64,000 bases of DNA from M0108 sp044228795 (GTDB taxonomy: Bacteria; Pseudomonadota; Gammaproteobacteria; Chromatiales; Chromatiaceae). Numbering within the stretch: position 1 is the stretch's first letter; each line of letters begins with the position of its first letter. Below are positions 16,945 through 24,929 of this stretch, piece after piece. The DNA lies in assembly GCA_044228795.1 (NCBI GenBank), contig JBGAUE010000015.1:26810-90809 (forward strand), given 5' to 3'. Made by a program: the position numbers and the translations under genes. The notes beneath the pieces were generated by a model. That model was not told the DNA's origin. It was given only the letters and a program-made list of their open reading frames with translations, and searched no databases.

Positions 16945-18828
16945 TCAAGGCCTTTCTACCGGGGCAGGTCCCAGTCGCAGCGGGGTGAAGGCATGGCCAT
17001 CCCCGGAGAAATAACGCGCGAACCCCTCGTAGAACTCCAGACGCAGCACCTGGATCAGCACTATGCCCCCTTCCAGGACGATCATGAAGACATTGCCCAG
17101 TACCAGGGTCACGCCATGGCCGAGGGGTCCCATCATGCTGGCCAGGGTGAAGACAGCCAGGGCCAGGGCCGCGTGGTTGAGGCTAAAGGCCGCCACGCGC
17201 AGGAAGGACAGGGTGTTGGAGACATAGCCGACGAGGGTCTCCAGGGTCTCGATGAAGACCACCAGCACCTTTTCCGGGATCGGGGCCTCAAGGTGCCCCC
17301 AACCGTGCCAGGCCAAGGCGCCCAGGGAAAGGATAATCAGCAGTGTGGGACCCTGACCGAAGCCCTGCCCCTGGCCGATGCCTACACCACCCCAGGCCAG
17401 GGCCAGGTAGAAGATCAGATTGACCAGGCCATGCTGGCCGAAGAGGGCTCCCAGCCAGTTGCCGATCACGGCTCTGTTGTAGATGGCTAAGATACAGGCC
17501 AGGGCAATGAAGAAGACCCCCCAGCCCAGGGCCAGCCGCAGCATGAGCAAGGGGTCGTGCAGAGGCGACATCCAGAGTGCCGGCAGCCAGTGTTCGTAGC
17601 CGAAGACACTGCCGAAGAGGAAGCCAAAGATCAGGGACGAGACACCCGCCATGACCCCAAAGAGGTAGAAACGTCCTAATTTGGCGCGAAAATACCAGGC
17701 CAGCCCGGCGATGACGGTGCCCTGGCCCACATCGCCGAACATGGTTCCGAACATGAGCAGGAAGGTGGCCGCGAAGAGGGGGGTGGGATCAACCTCGCCG
17801 TAACGCGGGATGCCATATTGATGGACCAGCAGGGCAAAAGGCGCCAGGAGACGACTGTGGGTAGGGACTGTCGGTACCAGGGGTCTTTCCTCTGGCAGGG
17901 GGTCGCGGCTGGTGAGGACGAAGGGCAGGCTCAGGGTCGCGCGCAGGCGCTGTTCCAGTTTCTTCACCGCGGCGGCCGGGACCCAGCCGGTGAGATGGGC
18001 CAGGGCACCGCGCCCGCGGATGGAGGCATCAAGCTGGACTAGGGGCTCCGCCAGGAGCAGTAGCTCGCGGCTGGCGAGCAGGGGCTCCAGGAGACCCGCG
18101 GACCAGTCCGCCAGCCGTTGGCTCAGGGCCTGGCGTTGAGAGGTGGTAGCTTCGCGGCGGCGGGTCAGTTCGGCACGCATGACCTGGGGCTCATGGTCCA
18201 ACTCCGGGGGGATGGGCAGGTGGCGGAAGCCGGCGCTGCGCAACACCGATTCGAGTTGGGACTCCATATCCCCGGTGGGACCGACTATGACCACATGGGC
18301 ATCATCTCCGGTCACCATATACTGAAAAAGCAGGTGATCCGCCAGCCCCACCGCCCCTTCGAGTTGGCGCACGTTGGCGTAGGGGACGACACCCACATAG
18401 AAATCCAGGAAGCGCGTTTTGCTGCGCAGCATCCCCAAGTCGATATCGAGATCCTCGAAATTGCTCAGGGCTGACTGCTGTTCCCGAATCAAGCGATCTT
18501 CGTCATCGATGGCGCGGAATTCCTCCTCGTAGTGGGAGGAGATTTCCCAGATGCCACCCAGCCAATTATTGGTCTCCACCAATTCTTCCTCGGGGATGAC
18601 CCGCGGGTTCAGGGGTGTGCCTTCGGTCGGGAGGGGAACCAGCTTGGTGATTTTTTCCAGGCGGGAACTGGCTTGCCGCCAGGTGTCGCGATAAGGGAGA
18701 CCAGGCAAGCCATCCAGGTCGTCATGTTCCGGCGCGCGTGCGTCGGCGTGGAAGCTTTCCAACTCCGCCAGGGTGAGGGAGGCCCGCGGCAGGTCTTCGC
18801 CCAGGATTAACAGGCGGACGTGCTTCAT
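16945..18828 (-). CDS. atpI: V/A-type ATPase subunit I (membrane stator, a-subunit)
   Basis: This 627-residue protein is the two-part stator subunit I: a cytoplasmic N-terminal half of about 330 residues with coiled coil, then about eight membrane helices from residue ~340 on. The essential arginine of the ion path lies in NTLSFLRVAAFSLNHAALAL. MFGDVGQG and FLFGSVFGYEHW are conserved loop motifs. I use the ATG at 18828 (MKHVRLLILGED), since the six extra residues from a TTG at 18846 match nothing. Sits between C and K in the operon. A divergent paralogue is encoded at 38069-39910. Confidence 0.93.
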   Translation of the reverse strand: MKHVRLLILGEDLPRASLTLAELESFHADARAPEHDDLDGLPGLPYRDTWRQASSRLEKITKLVPLPTEGTPLNPRVIPEEELVETNNWLGGIWEISSHYEEEFRAIDDEDRLIREQQSALSNFEDLDIDLGMLRSKTRFLDFYVGVVPYANVRQLEGAVGLADHLLFQYMVTGDDAHVVIVGPTGDMESQLESVLRSAGFRHLPIPPELDHEPQVMRAELTRRREATTSQRQALSQRLADWSAGLLEPLLASRELLLLAEPLVQLDASIRGRGALAHLTGWVPAAAVKKLEQRLRATLSLPFVLTSRDPLPEERPLVPTVPTHSRLLAPFALLVHQYGIPRYGEVDPTPLFAATFLLMFGTMFGDVGQGTVIAGLAWYFRAKLGRFYLFGVMAGVSSLIFGFLFGSVFGYEHWLPALWMSPLHDPLLMLRLALGWGVFFIALACILAIYNRAVIGNWLGALFGQHGLVNLIFYLALAWGGVGIGQGQGFGQGPTLLIILSLGALAWHGWGHLEAPIPEKVLVVFIETLETLVGYVSNTLSFLRVAAFSLNHAALALAVFTLASMMGPLGHGVTLVLGNVFMIVLEGGIVLIQVLRLEFYEGFARYFSGDGHAFTPLRLGPAPVERP

Positions 18829-18903
18829 TGGGGTTGGCCGCAACATCCGGGTTTACACCTGGCTCGGGTGCCGGTTGGGGTACGGGGCGACTTTAGTCAT
18901 GGC

Positions 18904-19968
18904 TCAGGCCGTCCTGCCTGTTCTCATCGGGCAGCGGGGATTCGCTACCTCGGTGGCGATATCCACCAGTTCCGTGGGCAGTTCGAGGAGCCGTCCCTGA
19001 ACGAGGGAGAAGAGCGCGAGCAGATCCTGTTCCCGCTGGATCAAATAGGCCAGGGCGCGGGCGACACTGGCATGACCGCGGCTAATGACCTGTCGGGCCT
19101 CCTCGCGGACATGGGAGTTCAGCCGTCGTTGGACATCTACCAGATCAAGGCTCCCGGCGAGTTTGGCATCCAGCGGTGGCGGCAGGGCCGCCAGCACCTG
19201 TTCAAACTTCCCCAGATTGACCAAGGCCAGCAGGCGATCGCGGTGCATCCGCCCCAGAGAGGGGACCAACTGAAAGAAGGTCTCGCTAGGCGACAGCTGG
19301 TAGGAGAAACGAAAGCGCAGTAGCCAGAGGATATTGACCCGATCAAGGACCGCGCCGATCAAATGGCGCAAGGAATGGGCGCTGTTGTCCTCGAAGGGCG
19401 CGGTTTCACGCACCAGACCCGTCAGATAACGCTGGTCAATAGCCGCCTCCAAGGCAAAAGGTTCGTGCTTACGCTCATAAAGCTCCCGCGCCTGGCGGGC
19501 AATGATGCTGTAGGGACCCCCCTCGAGCTGGCGCAGCAACTCCAACACATTCTCGGCCTGAAAAAGCTGATCCTGCTGGGGCAGCCGCAGATTAGGCGGG
19601 AGTTCGTAGAGGTTGGCGGCGATTTCCTTACGATCCAGATCGAAAAGCTTGCCGCGGATGATGGTCTTGAGATTGGACAGGGCATAGTGGCGTCCCCAGT
19701 CGAGGATCAGGGTCCGCTCGTTCGCCGACATGGGCAGGATCAGGATACGCAATTCCGAGAGCAAGGTCTTGATCAGGGCCTGCTCTACCGCCCGGCTGCG
19801 AGTTTTGACCGGGAACTGGCTGTCCAGGGCCGCCGTCAAGCCGAAGGTCCTGGCCAGTTCCTCCAAGGGGCGGTGGGCCAAGGTGGCGAGGTTACCCGGT
19901 GTGAACAAGCGGGTCGCCATCGCCGAGACGCGCGTGTTGAGATAGGCCTGGTGCGCCGAGTGTTTCAT
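18904..19968 (-). CDS. atpC: V/A-type ATPase subunit C (d-type connector)
   Basis: At 354 residues this is the funnel-shaped subunit C (d in eukaryotes) that joins the central stalk to the membrane ring. It is helical throughout with family landmarks such as AYLNTRVSAMATRL near the start, NLKTIIRGK around residue 100, DRVNILWLLRFRF around 215, and a C-terminal REEARQVISRGHASVARALAYL. ATG at 19968. The downstream gap to subunit I is 75 bases and the upstream gap to G/H is 58 bases. Confidence 0.87.
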   Translation of the reverse strand: MKHSAHQAYLNTRVSAMATRLFTPGNLATLAHRPLEELARTFGLTAALDSQFPVKTRSRAVEQALIKTLLSELRILILPMSANERTLILDWGRHYALSNLKTIIRGKLFDLDRKEIAANLYELPPNLRLPQQDQLFQAENVLELLRQLEGGPYSIIARQARELYERKHEPFALEAAIDQRYLTGLVRETAPFEDNSAHSLRHLIGAVLDRVNILWLLRFRFSYQLSPSETFFQLVPSLGRMHRDRLLALVNLGKFEQVLAALPPPLDAKLAGSLDLVDVQRRLNSHVREEARQVISRGHASVARALAYLIQREQDLLALFSLVQGRLLELPTELVDIATEVANPRCPMRTGRTA

Positions 19969-20026
19969 GGCAGGGGCGGGGCTGATGCAGGAGGTCTGGC
20001 GAAGTGAATCCGGCTTAGGTTCGTCT

Positions 20027-20341
20027 TCAGTCCGCCGCCAACAGGAGGTCGAAGGCCGCCGTCAGGGCGTCTTCCTCCCGTTCCTCCGCCATGTTGCGCA
20101 GCTGGACATGGCGCTCGTCATAGCGGCGCTTGAGTTCGGCGATGGTCTGCTCGGCGCGTTCCTCGGACTTCTGGAGGTAGCCCTTGTGCAGGTCTGGAAT
20201 GCGGGCGCGAAACCGTTCCTCCTGGGCCTTGGCCTCAGTAACAGCCGCCTGTACCAGGCGCTCCGCCTCTTCCTCGGCCTGTTGCGCTAGGCCCTCGGCG
20301 CGCATCTCGGCCTCCAAAAGCCTCTTCAGGGTGTCGTCCAA
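20027..20341 (-). CDS. atpH: V/A-type ATPase subunit G/H (peripheral stalk)
   Basis: A 104-residue, almost entirely helical protein rich in Glu, Arg, Gln and Ala (AEEEAERLVQAAVTEAKAQE) matches the G/H subunit that pairs with E in the peripheral stalk. It is the first gene of the ATPase operon. The start is TTG at 20341: GGGAGG lies 7 bases upstream on the coding strand and no ATG in frame would keep the conserved first helix. No membrane anchor is seen. Confidence 0.8.
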   Translation of the reverse strand: MDDTLKRLLEAEMRAEGLAQQAEEEAERLVQAAVTEAKAQEERFRARIPDLHKGYLQKSEERAEQTIAELKRRYDERHVQLRNMAEEREEDALTAAFDLLLAAD

Positions 20342-20593
20342 GGTGCCGCCTCCCGTGTAGCATTAGCAGAAACTTATATTACACAACATCAAGGTAGGTT
20401 GCGCCCAAACAGGCCTTCTGTTGAGCCAGGTCAGGATATTCCTCGCTGAGGATGAAAAATATCATCTGCGGCTCGCCCGCTTAATCACCTTTTCCTGATT
20501 TTGGCGATAAACCGCCCCTCGCGGGTCTTGGTGGGGGTTATAGGACCTGAATGGGCCGAAGGGATGGAAGTAAGCTCAGCCTGGTGGCGGCGA
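20342..20593 (-). promoter_or_regulatory. Gap upstream of the V/A-ATPase operon, likely promoter region
   Basis: These 252 bases hold no convincing gene. On the minus strand an A/T-rich stretch at about 20370-20390 includes TTGATG and TAATAT-like strings but not with standard spacing. A small GC hairpin followed by TTT (around 20511-20526) could end the ferritin-like transcript. The gap therefore probably separates two transcription units, but neither signal is strong. Confidence 0.35.
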
Positions 20594-21097
20594 TCAGACT
20601 CCGCCTCCGCGGTGGATGGTCTCGTAGTAGAGCTTCTCTAGGGCCAGCTTGTGCTTGGTCTCCTCGCTGGCGAGGTAGCGGAACAGGTCGCGAATGGGGC
20701 CCTCGGGGGTGGTCTCGGCGAGTTCGGTATAGTGCAGCATGGCGGCGTGCTCGCGGCCCATGGCGTATTGCAGTACCGCCTGGTCGTCGGGGTTATCGCC
20801 CAAATCGGGGAGGTGGATGCAGTCGGAGAACCGACTATCGCTGGCGGTACGCTGGACCTCGGCCTGGATCTGCTCTGCAAGGTCGGTGCGCTCGGCCAGG
20901 TTACGGAATAAGTTGTGGTGGTCCTGTTCCTCTAAGGCCAGTTCCTCGACCAGGTAGCGGATGCGCTTGCTGACCTTGGGGATGAGGTCGGTGTAAAAGT
21001 CGCGGGCCGAGGCCTCGAAGGAGGTCGCGACCGCCAGGATGTCGCCTAGGCTGGTCTTGCCCCGCAGGATTTCGATATCGTGGGTGCCTTCGGTCAT
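20594..21097 (-). CDS. Ferritin-like diiron protein (rubrerythrin family)
   Basis: The 167-residue product has the four-helix diiron layout: Glu in ATSFEASARDFY, EEQDHHNLF, GREHAAMLHY, and ASEETKHKLALEKLY, giving the Glu/His ligands of a rubrerythrin-type centre. The C-terminal rubredoxin domain of true rubrerythrins is missing. Such proteins often reduce peroxide or protect iron-sulfur enzymes. It overlaps the flavoprotein gene by 4 bases (ATGA), so it is translationally coupled to the Mbx-like complex and may guard its clusters against oxygen; that role is inferred. Confidence 0.82.
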   Translation of the reverse strand: MTEGTHDIEILRGKTSLGDILAVATSFEASARDFYTDLIPKVSKRIRYLVEELALEEQDHHNLFRNLAERTDLAEQIQAEVQRTASDSRFSDCIHLPDLGDNPDDQAVLQYAMGREHAAMLHYTELAETTPEGPIRDLFRYLASEETKHKLALEKLYYETIHRGGGV

Positions 21098-22893
21098 CGG
21101 CGTTTCTCCCGTTCACGGAGGGCGGAATGGATGTTGGTGGCGACCCGGTGGCCGTCGGCCACGGCGGTGACCACGTCCGGACCACGCACCATGTCGCCGG
21201 AGGCCCAGAGCCAGTCCTCGCTGGTACGGCCGCCGGCATCTGTCTGGAGGCGGCCGCGCACCCAGGCCAGGCGTTCGGTGAGATCATCACCTAGCAAACT
21301 AGTATCGGTCATCTGGCCGATGGCCTCCACCACCATTTCGCCGGGGTGGCACTGCTCGTCGGATGCGTCGAAAGTCGGGGCGAAACGCCCCTGTTCGTCG
21401 AAGATGGCCTTGACCCGCCAGGTCTTGAGGCCCGTCACCTGGCCGTCCCCGATCATGACCTCCCGGGGACCGCGGGCGGCGAGGATCTGGATGCCTTCCT
21501 CACCCGCCTCTCGGATCTCCTCCGGGTCGGCGAGGAAGTGGTCCAGATCCTCCAGGGCGGTGACGGTGACCTGGACCTGGCCGTAGGACTGACGTTGCAG
21601 ACGGGCCAGGGTGCGGGCGATATCCATGGCGACGTTACCGCCGCCGATGACTACGGCCTGGCGCGGGGTGCCGAAGTCCTCTCCGGCGGTGGCTTGGCGC
21701 AGTAGGTCCACGGCCTTGCGCACGTCCGCGTGGTCGCTGCCGGGGATGCGGGTGGCACGGCCCTGGTGCAGGCCCAAGGCGAGCAGCACGGCATCATATT
21801 CCTGGCGAAGGTCCTCCAGGGTCAGATCAAGGCCCACATGGATGTTGCAGCGGATTTCCACGCCCACGGAGCGGATGACATCGATATCACGGTCGATGGC
21901 AGCGTAGGGCAGTCGGTATTCAGGGATGCCCCAGCGGGTCATGCCACCGGGCTGGTCCTGGGCCTCGAAGACGGTGACCCCGTGGCCCTGGCGAGCCAGG
22001 TCGAAGGCGGCGGTGAGCCCGGCCGGGCCAGCGCCGACGATGGCAACTCTGAGGCCGGTGGTCGGACCGGGGCCGCCGACGATGGCCTGCACTTGCTCCG
22101 GGGTCACCTGGTCCAGGATGTGGCGCTTGAGCCAGCGGATGGCGATAGGGTCGCCTTCGTGGCGGGCGGCGCAACTTGTCTCGCATTTGTGGGTGCAAAC
22201 CCGGCCGCAGACCGCCGAGAAGGGGTTGGTCTGGTAAAGCAGGCGCACTCCGCGCTCGTAGTCCCCATCGCGCACGGCGGCGATGTACTCGGGGATCGCC
22301 ATGTGGGTGGGGCAGGTGGCGATACACAGGCCGCAGGTGACGCAGCGGTCTGCCTCCAGGCGCGCTGCTTCACGGTCGTAGCCCTGGACGATCTCGGCGA
22401 AGGAGTCGATGCGGATCTCGGGGGCTGTTTCATTCATGGGCACCCGGGTCGCGGCGGTCAGCCGGTGGCCGTCGGGGCGGTGATAGCCCAGGGCCTCCTG
22501 GTCCCAGGAGTGGATATCCACACCCGGGGTGAAGCGGAACGCCTCCGGATCCACGTCCACCCAGGTGTAGCTGTTGGACATGGACAGGGATTGGGTCATG
22601 CAGACATCGACACAGAGGGCACACCAGCAGCAGCGGCCATAGTCAATGCGGGGCCGCAGGCCTGAGTCACCTAATTTGGTTTCGATGCCCGCCACCGGCA
22701 CCATGTCGATAGCGGCGTTCTGGCAAATGGCCTCGCAGGTCCCGCAGCCGATGCATTTCTCCAGGTCATTCTGGTGGAAGCCGCGATAACGGGGGGCCCC
22801 GGGGCGGTCCCGGAGCGGGTCGCGGATGGTCACCGGGTCGCGGAAGAGGTTCTTCCAGGCGGTGAAGGGGGAAAGGACGTCGGTCACGCTCAT
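21094..22893 (-). CDS. NuoI-like ferredoxin domain fused to NAD(P)H flavoprotein (NfnB/GltD-like)
   Basis: This 599-residue protein joins two modules. Residues 1-125 resemble NuoI/MbxN: LFRDPVTIRDP, then two 4Fe-4S motifs, Cys47-50-53-57 and Cys88-91-94-98. Residues ~165-599 are a GltD/NfnB-type NAD(P)H oxidoreductase: its own cluster motif (Cys184-187-190-194, further Cys at 229, 233, 237, 241), the FAD motif GAGPAG at 287-292 and the NAD(P)H motif GGGNVAMD at 417-424. In Pyrococcus Mbx the MbxN subunit is separate, so here the electron entry appears fused to a pyridine-nucleotide module. It would pass electrons between NAD(P)H and the NuoB-like cluster. Separated from the NuoD-like gene by 226 bases containing a structured repeat. 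Glutamate synthase small subunit is unlikely, with no GltB nearby. Confidence 0.85.
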   Translation of the reverse strand: MSVTDVLSPFTAWKNLFRDPVTIRDPLRDRPGAPRYRGFHQNDLEKCIGCGTCEAICQNAAIDMVPVAGIETKLGDSGLRPRIDYGRCCWCALCVDVCMTQSLSMSNSYTWVDVDPEAFRFTPGVDIHSWDQEALGYHRPDGHRLTAATRVPMNETAPEIRIDSFAEIVQGYDREAARLEADRCVTCGLCIATCPTHMAIPEYIAAVRDGDYERGVRLLYQTNPFSAVCGRVCTHKCETSCAARHEGDPIAIRWLKRHILDQVTPEQVQAIVGGPGPTTGLRVAIVGAGPAGLTAAFDLARQGHGVTVFEAQDQPGGMTRWGIPEYRLPYAAIDRDIDVIRSVGVEIRCNIHVGLDLTLEDLRQEYDAVLLALGLHQGRATRIPGSDHADVRKAVDLLRQATAGEDFGTPRQAVVIGGGNVAMDIARTLARLQRQSYGQVQVTVTALEDLDHFLADPEEIREAGEEGIQILAARGPREVMIGDGQVTGLKTWRVKAIFDEQGRFAPTFDASDEQCHPGEMVVEAIGQMTDTSLLGDDLTERLAWVRGRLQTDAGGRTSEDWLWASGDMVRGPDVVTAVADGHRVATNIHSALREREKRR

Positions 22894-22955
22894 AGCTATC
22901 TCGGAAGCTGAACCCTAGGCCGGTCAATCCTTGGCGCACGGAAGGGGGGTCGGAT

Positions 22956-23037
22956 GACGGCGGTTGGGGGTGTTGACAGCAGGGATGCTGTCGTCAAGCC
23001 TACAGGGACGTATTCACGGCGTCCCCCAACCGCCGTC
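22956..23037. repeat. 82-bp palindromic structured repeat, copy 1
   Basis: A perfect 15-bp inverted repeat (22956-22970 with 23023-23037) encloses a 52-base core that itself contains a hairpin (GACAGC/GCTGTC). The same 82-base element, inverted, lies at 53241-53322. The core is nearly identical between copies, and five of the outer base pairs differ by compensatory changes. It sits between the NuoD-like and flavoprotein genes, so it is probably transcribed with them, in the orientation opposite to the core as written on the plus strand. It may be a REP-like mobile palindrome or an RNA structure or terminator; I cannot tell which. Confidence 0.8.
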
Positions 23038-23119
23038 TTTCGGCCTGGGAAAGCCGCCAACTCACCCAGTGGGGGTAATTCGCTGCCGTTGACAATGATC
23101 ATGCTGCTGGCACTCGTGG

Positions 23120-24298
23120 TTATCGCTCGATCTCGGGCGGATAGGTGTGCAGGGACACCATGAGGGCCGCCACGTCGGCAATATTGCAGTTGACGATCAT
23201 GCGCTCCAGCAGGGCCATGGCATGGGTGTAGGAGGGGCCCCGCACGTTCACCCGGCGCGGGTAGCCGCTGCCGTCGGTAACCAGGTAATAGCCGTACTCG
23301 CCGCGGGAGCACTCGCCGCGGACATAGGTCTCCCCGGGGGCGATCTTCCAGTGCAGAACATTGGGGATGGTGGCCATCACGGGCCCCTGGCGGGGCATGC
23401 GGGCCAGGATCTGGCGGATCAGGTCGATAGAAAGTAACAGGTCCCGGCGGCGCACCTCGGCGCGGGTGAAGATGTCCGAGTCCTGGCCCGTCACCGGCTC
23501 GAAATTCAGTTGGGGATAGACCAGGTAGGGGAAGTCCGTGCGTATGTCCCGGGGCACGCCGGCGGCGCGGGCGTTGGGGCCGGTGACGCCGTAGGGGTCC
23601 AGCCAGGCAGGGTCGATCACCCCCTGGCCGACGGTGCGTTTTTTGAAGACGGCATTGTGGAACATCGTCTCCTGGACATCCTTGAGGACGCTCTCGATCT
23701 CCCGCAGGGTCACCTCCATGCGCGCGTCGAAGCCGTCCGGCAGACCATCGCGGACCCCACCGGGGAGGATGAACATGTGGTAGATGCGGGCGCCGGTCAG
23801 TTCCTCGAAGCGATCCAGCATCAGGTCGCGGGCGTAGGTGGTCCACTGGCCGATGACCCCTAGGCCCAGGGCGCCGGCCTGGCCGCCCAGGTACATGAGG
23901 TAGCTGTTGATGCGGCCCATCTCCAGGATCAGGGCGCGGATCCAGTTGGCCTGTTCTGGCACCTCGATCCCGGCCAGTTCTTCCACGGCCGCCGCGTAGC
24001 AATACTCGTTGAAATCGGGCTCGGGCACGCAGATACGGCAGACGATGGGGAAGCACTGGATGAAGGTGCGCCGCTCCATCAGCTTTTCGAAGCCGCGGTG
24101 CAGATAGCCCACATGGACCTTACCCTCCACCACCTCATCACCGCAGACGGTGAGTTCCAGCGCCATGTTACCGGTGATGCCAGGATGCTGGGGGCCCTGC
24201 CAGAGCTTGAGGTACTTGCCCGAACTCAAGTCGATGTCGAGGCTGCCATCTGGTCGGGTGGCCGGATACTGGCTACGGTCTGGGTCGAATAAGCCCAT
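23120..24298 (-). CDS. mbxL: NuoD/hydrogenase-large-subunit-like protein of an Mbx/MBS-type complex
   Basis: This 392-residue protein belongs to the NuoD/NiFe-hydrogenase large subunit family (GPQHPG at 35-40, HVGYLHRGFEKL at 62-73). The N-terminal hydrogenase pair is retained as Cys87-x-x-Cys90 (VCRIC). The C-terminal DPCxxC is replaced by SLHTYPPEIER, so no NiFe centre can form. The two complex I quinone-site residues (His38 and Tyr87 of Thermus Nqo4) align with Thr42 and Val91, so a normal quinone site is also unlikely. This combination is like MbxL/MbsL of Thermococcales. Start ATG at 24298, one base after the NuoC-like stop. Symbol is by analogy. Confidence 0.88.
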   Translation of the reverse strand: MGLFDPDRSQYPATRPDGSLDIDLSSGKYLKLWQGPQHPGITGNMALELTVCGDEVVEGKVHVGYLHRGFEKLMERRTFIQCFPIVCRICVPEPDFNEYCYAAAVEELAGIEVPEQANWIRALILEMGRINSYLMYLGGQAGALGLGVIGQWTTYARDLMLDRFEELTGARIYHMFILPGGVRDGLPDGFDARMEVTLREIESVLKDVQETMFHNAVFKKRTVGQGVIDPAWLDPYGVTGPNARAAGVPRDIRTDFPYLVYPQLNFEPVTGQDSDIFTRAEVRRRDLLLSIDLIRQILARMPRQGPVMATIPNVLHWKIAPGETYVRGECSRGEYGYYLVTDGSGYPRRVNVRGPSYTHAMALLERMIVNCNIADVAALMVSLHTYPPEIER

Positions 24299-24299
24299 G

Positions 24300-24908
24300 T
24301 CAGAGTCCACCCTCTTCAGGTTGCGGAAAAAGTTGCTCCCGCATGTAGGTCGCTGGGTCCTGCGTCTCGCGACCTGGCCGCTGGGCGAAGGCCTTCTGGG
24401 CGAATTGGAGGGTATCGAAATCCCGCCGGTAGGGCGGTATCTCGTGCCAGCCCTCCAGGATGAAGTCCTCTTGGAGCCGGGGGCTGCCGGGGAAGCCGAT
24501 GCCGAACATCTCCCGAAGTTCCCGTTGATAGGTAGCGGCGGTGGGCCAGAGGTCGTGGATGCTTTCCAGGGTGGCCGCGTCCCGGGGGATGCGCACCCGC
24601 AGGCCCAAGTCCAGGCGCGCGGTGCGGTTGCAGAGCAGATAGGTGAGTTGGAACTGCCACGCCTCAAGCCAGTCCACGGCGGTGAGTAGTACTAGGTGGC
24701 TGAAACCTTCCCGATCGCGCAGGTGCAGGAGGGCCGGGCGCAGATGCGCGGGCGGCAGCTCAACGAAGGCCAGGTCTGGCCTCTGCACGGCCAGGTCGCC
24801 TAAGGGGAAGAGGGCCCTCAGCCGCTGGTGGATGGCGGGTAAGCCGGGTTGCTGCACCCCGGCTATGGCTTTCCCCGTCCCGGTCTGATTGTTATCTCTG
24901 CTAGGCAT
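24300..24908 (-). CDS. mbxK: NuoC-like subunit of the Mbx/MBS-type complex
   Basis: The 202-residue product has the 30-kDa (NuoC) fold: HLVLLTAVDWLEAWQFQLTYLL, then TYQRELREMFGIGFPGSP and GWHEIPPYRRDF, the classic conserved C-terminal region that contacts NuoD and NuoB. The first ~30 residues are not conserved. It lies between the NuoB-like and NuoD-like genes, 21 bases after the former. It is a structural part of the peripheral arm and carries no cofactor motif. Confidence 0.9.
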   Translation of the reverse strand: MPSRDNNQTGTGKAIAGVQQPGLPAIHQRLRALFPLGDLAVQRPDLAFVELPPAHLRPALLHLRDREGFSHLVLLTAVDWLEAWQFQLTYLLCNRTARLDLGLRVRIPRDAATLESIHDLWPTAATYQRELREMFGIGFPGSPRLQEDFILEGWHEIPPYRRDFDTLQFAQKAFAQRPGRETQDPATYMREQLFPQPEEGGL

Positions 24909-24929
24909 GATCCTGTCTCGCTCGTGCTC

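Noticed and set aside
21094..22893. Glutamate synthase small subunit GltD
   Set aside because: There is no GltB, an added NuoI-like domain is present, and the gene follows a complex I-like operon.
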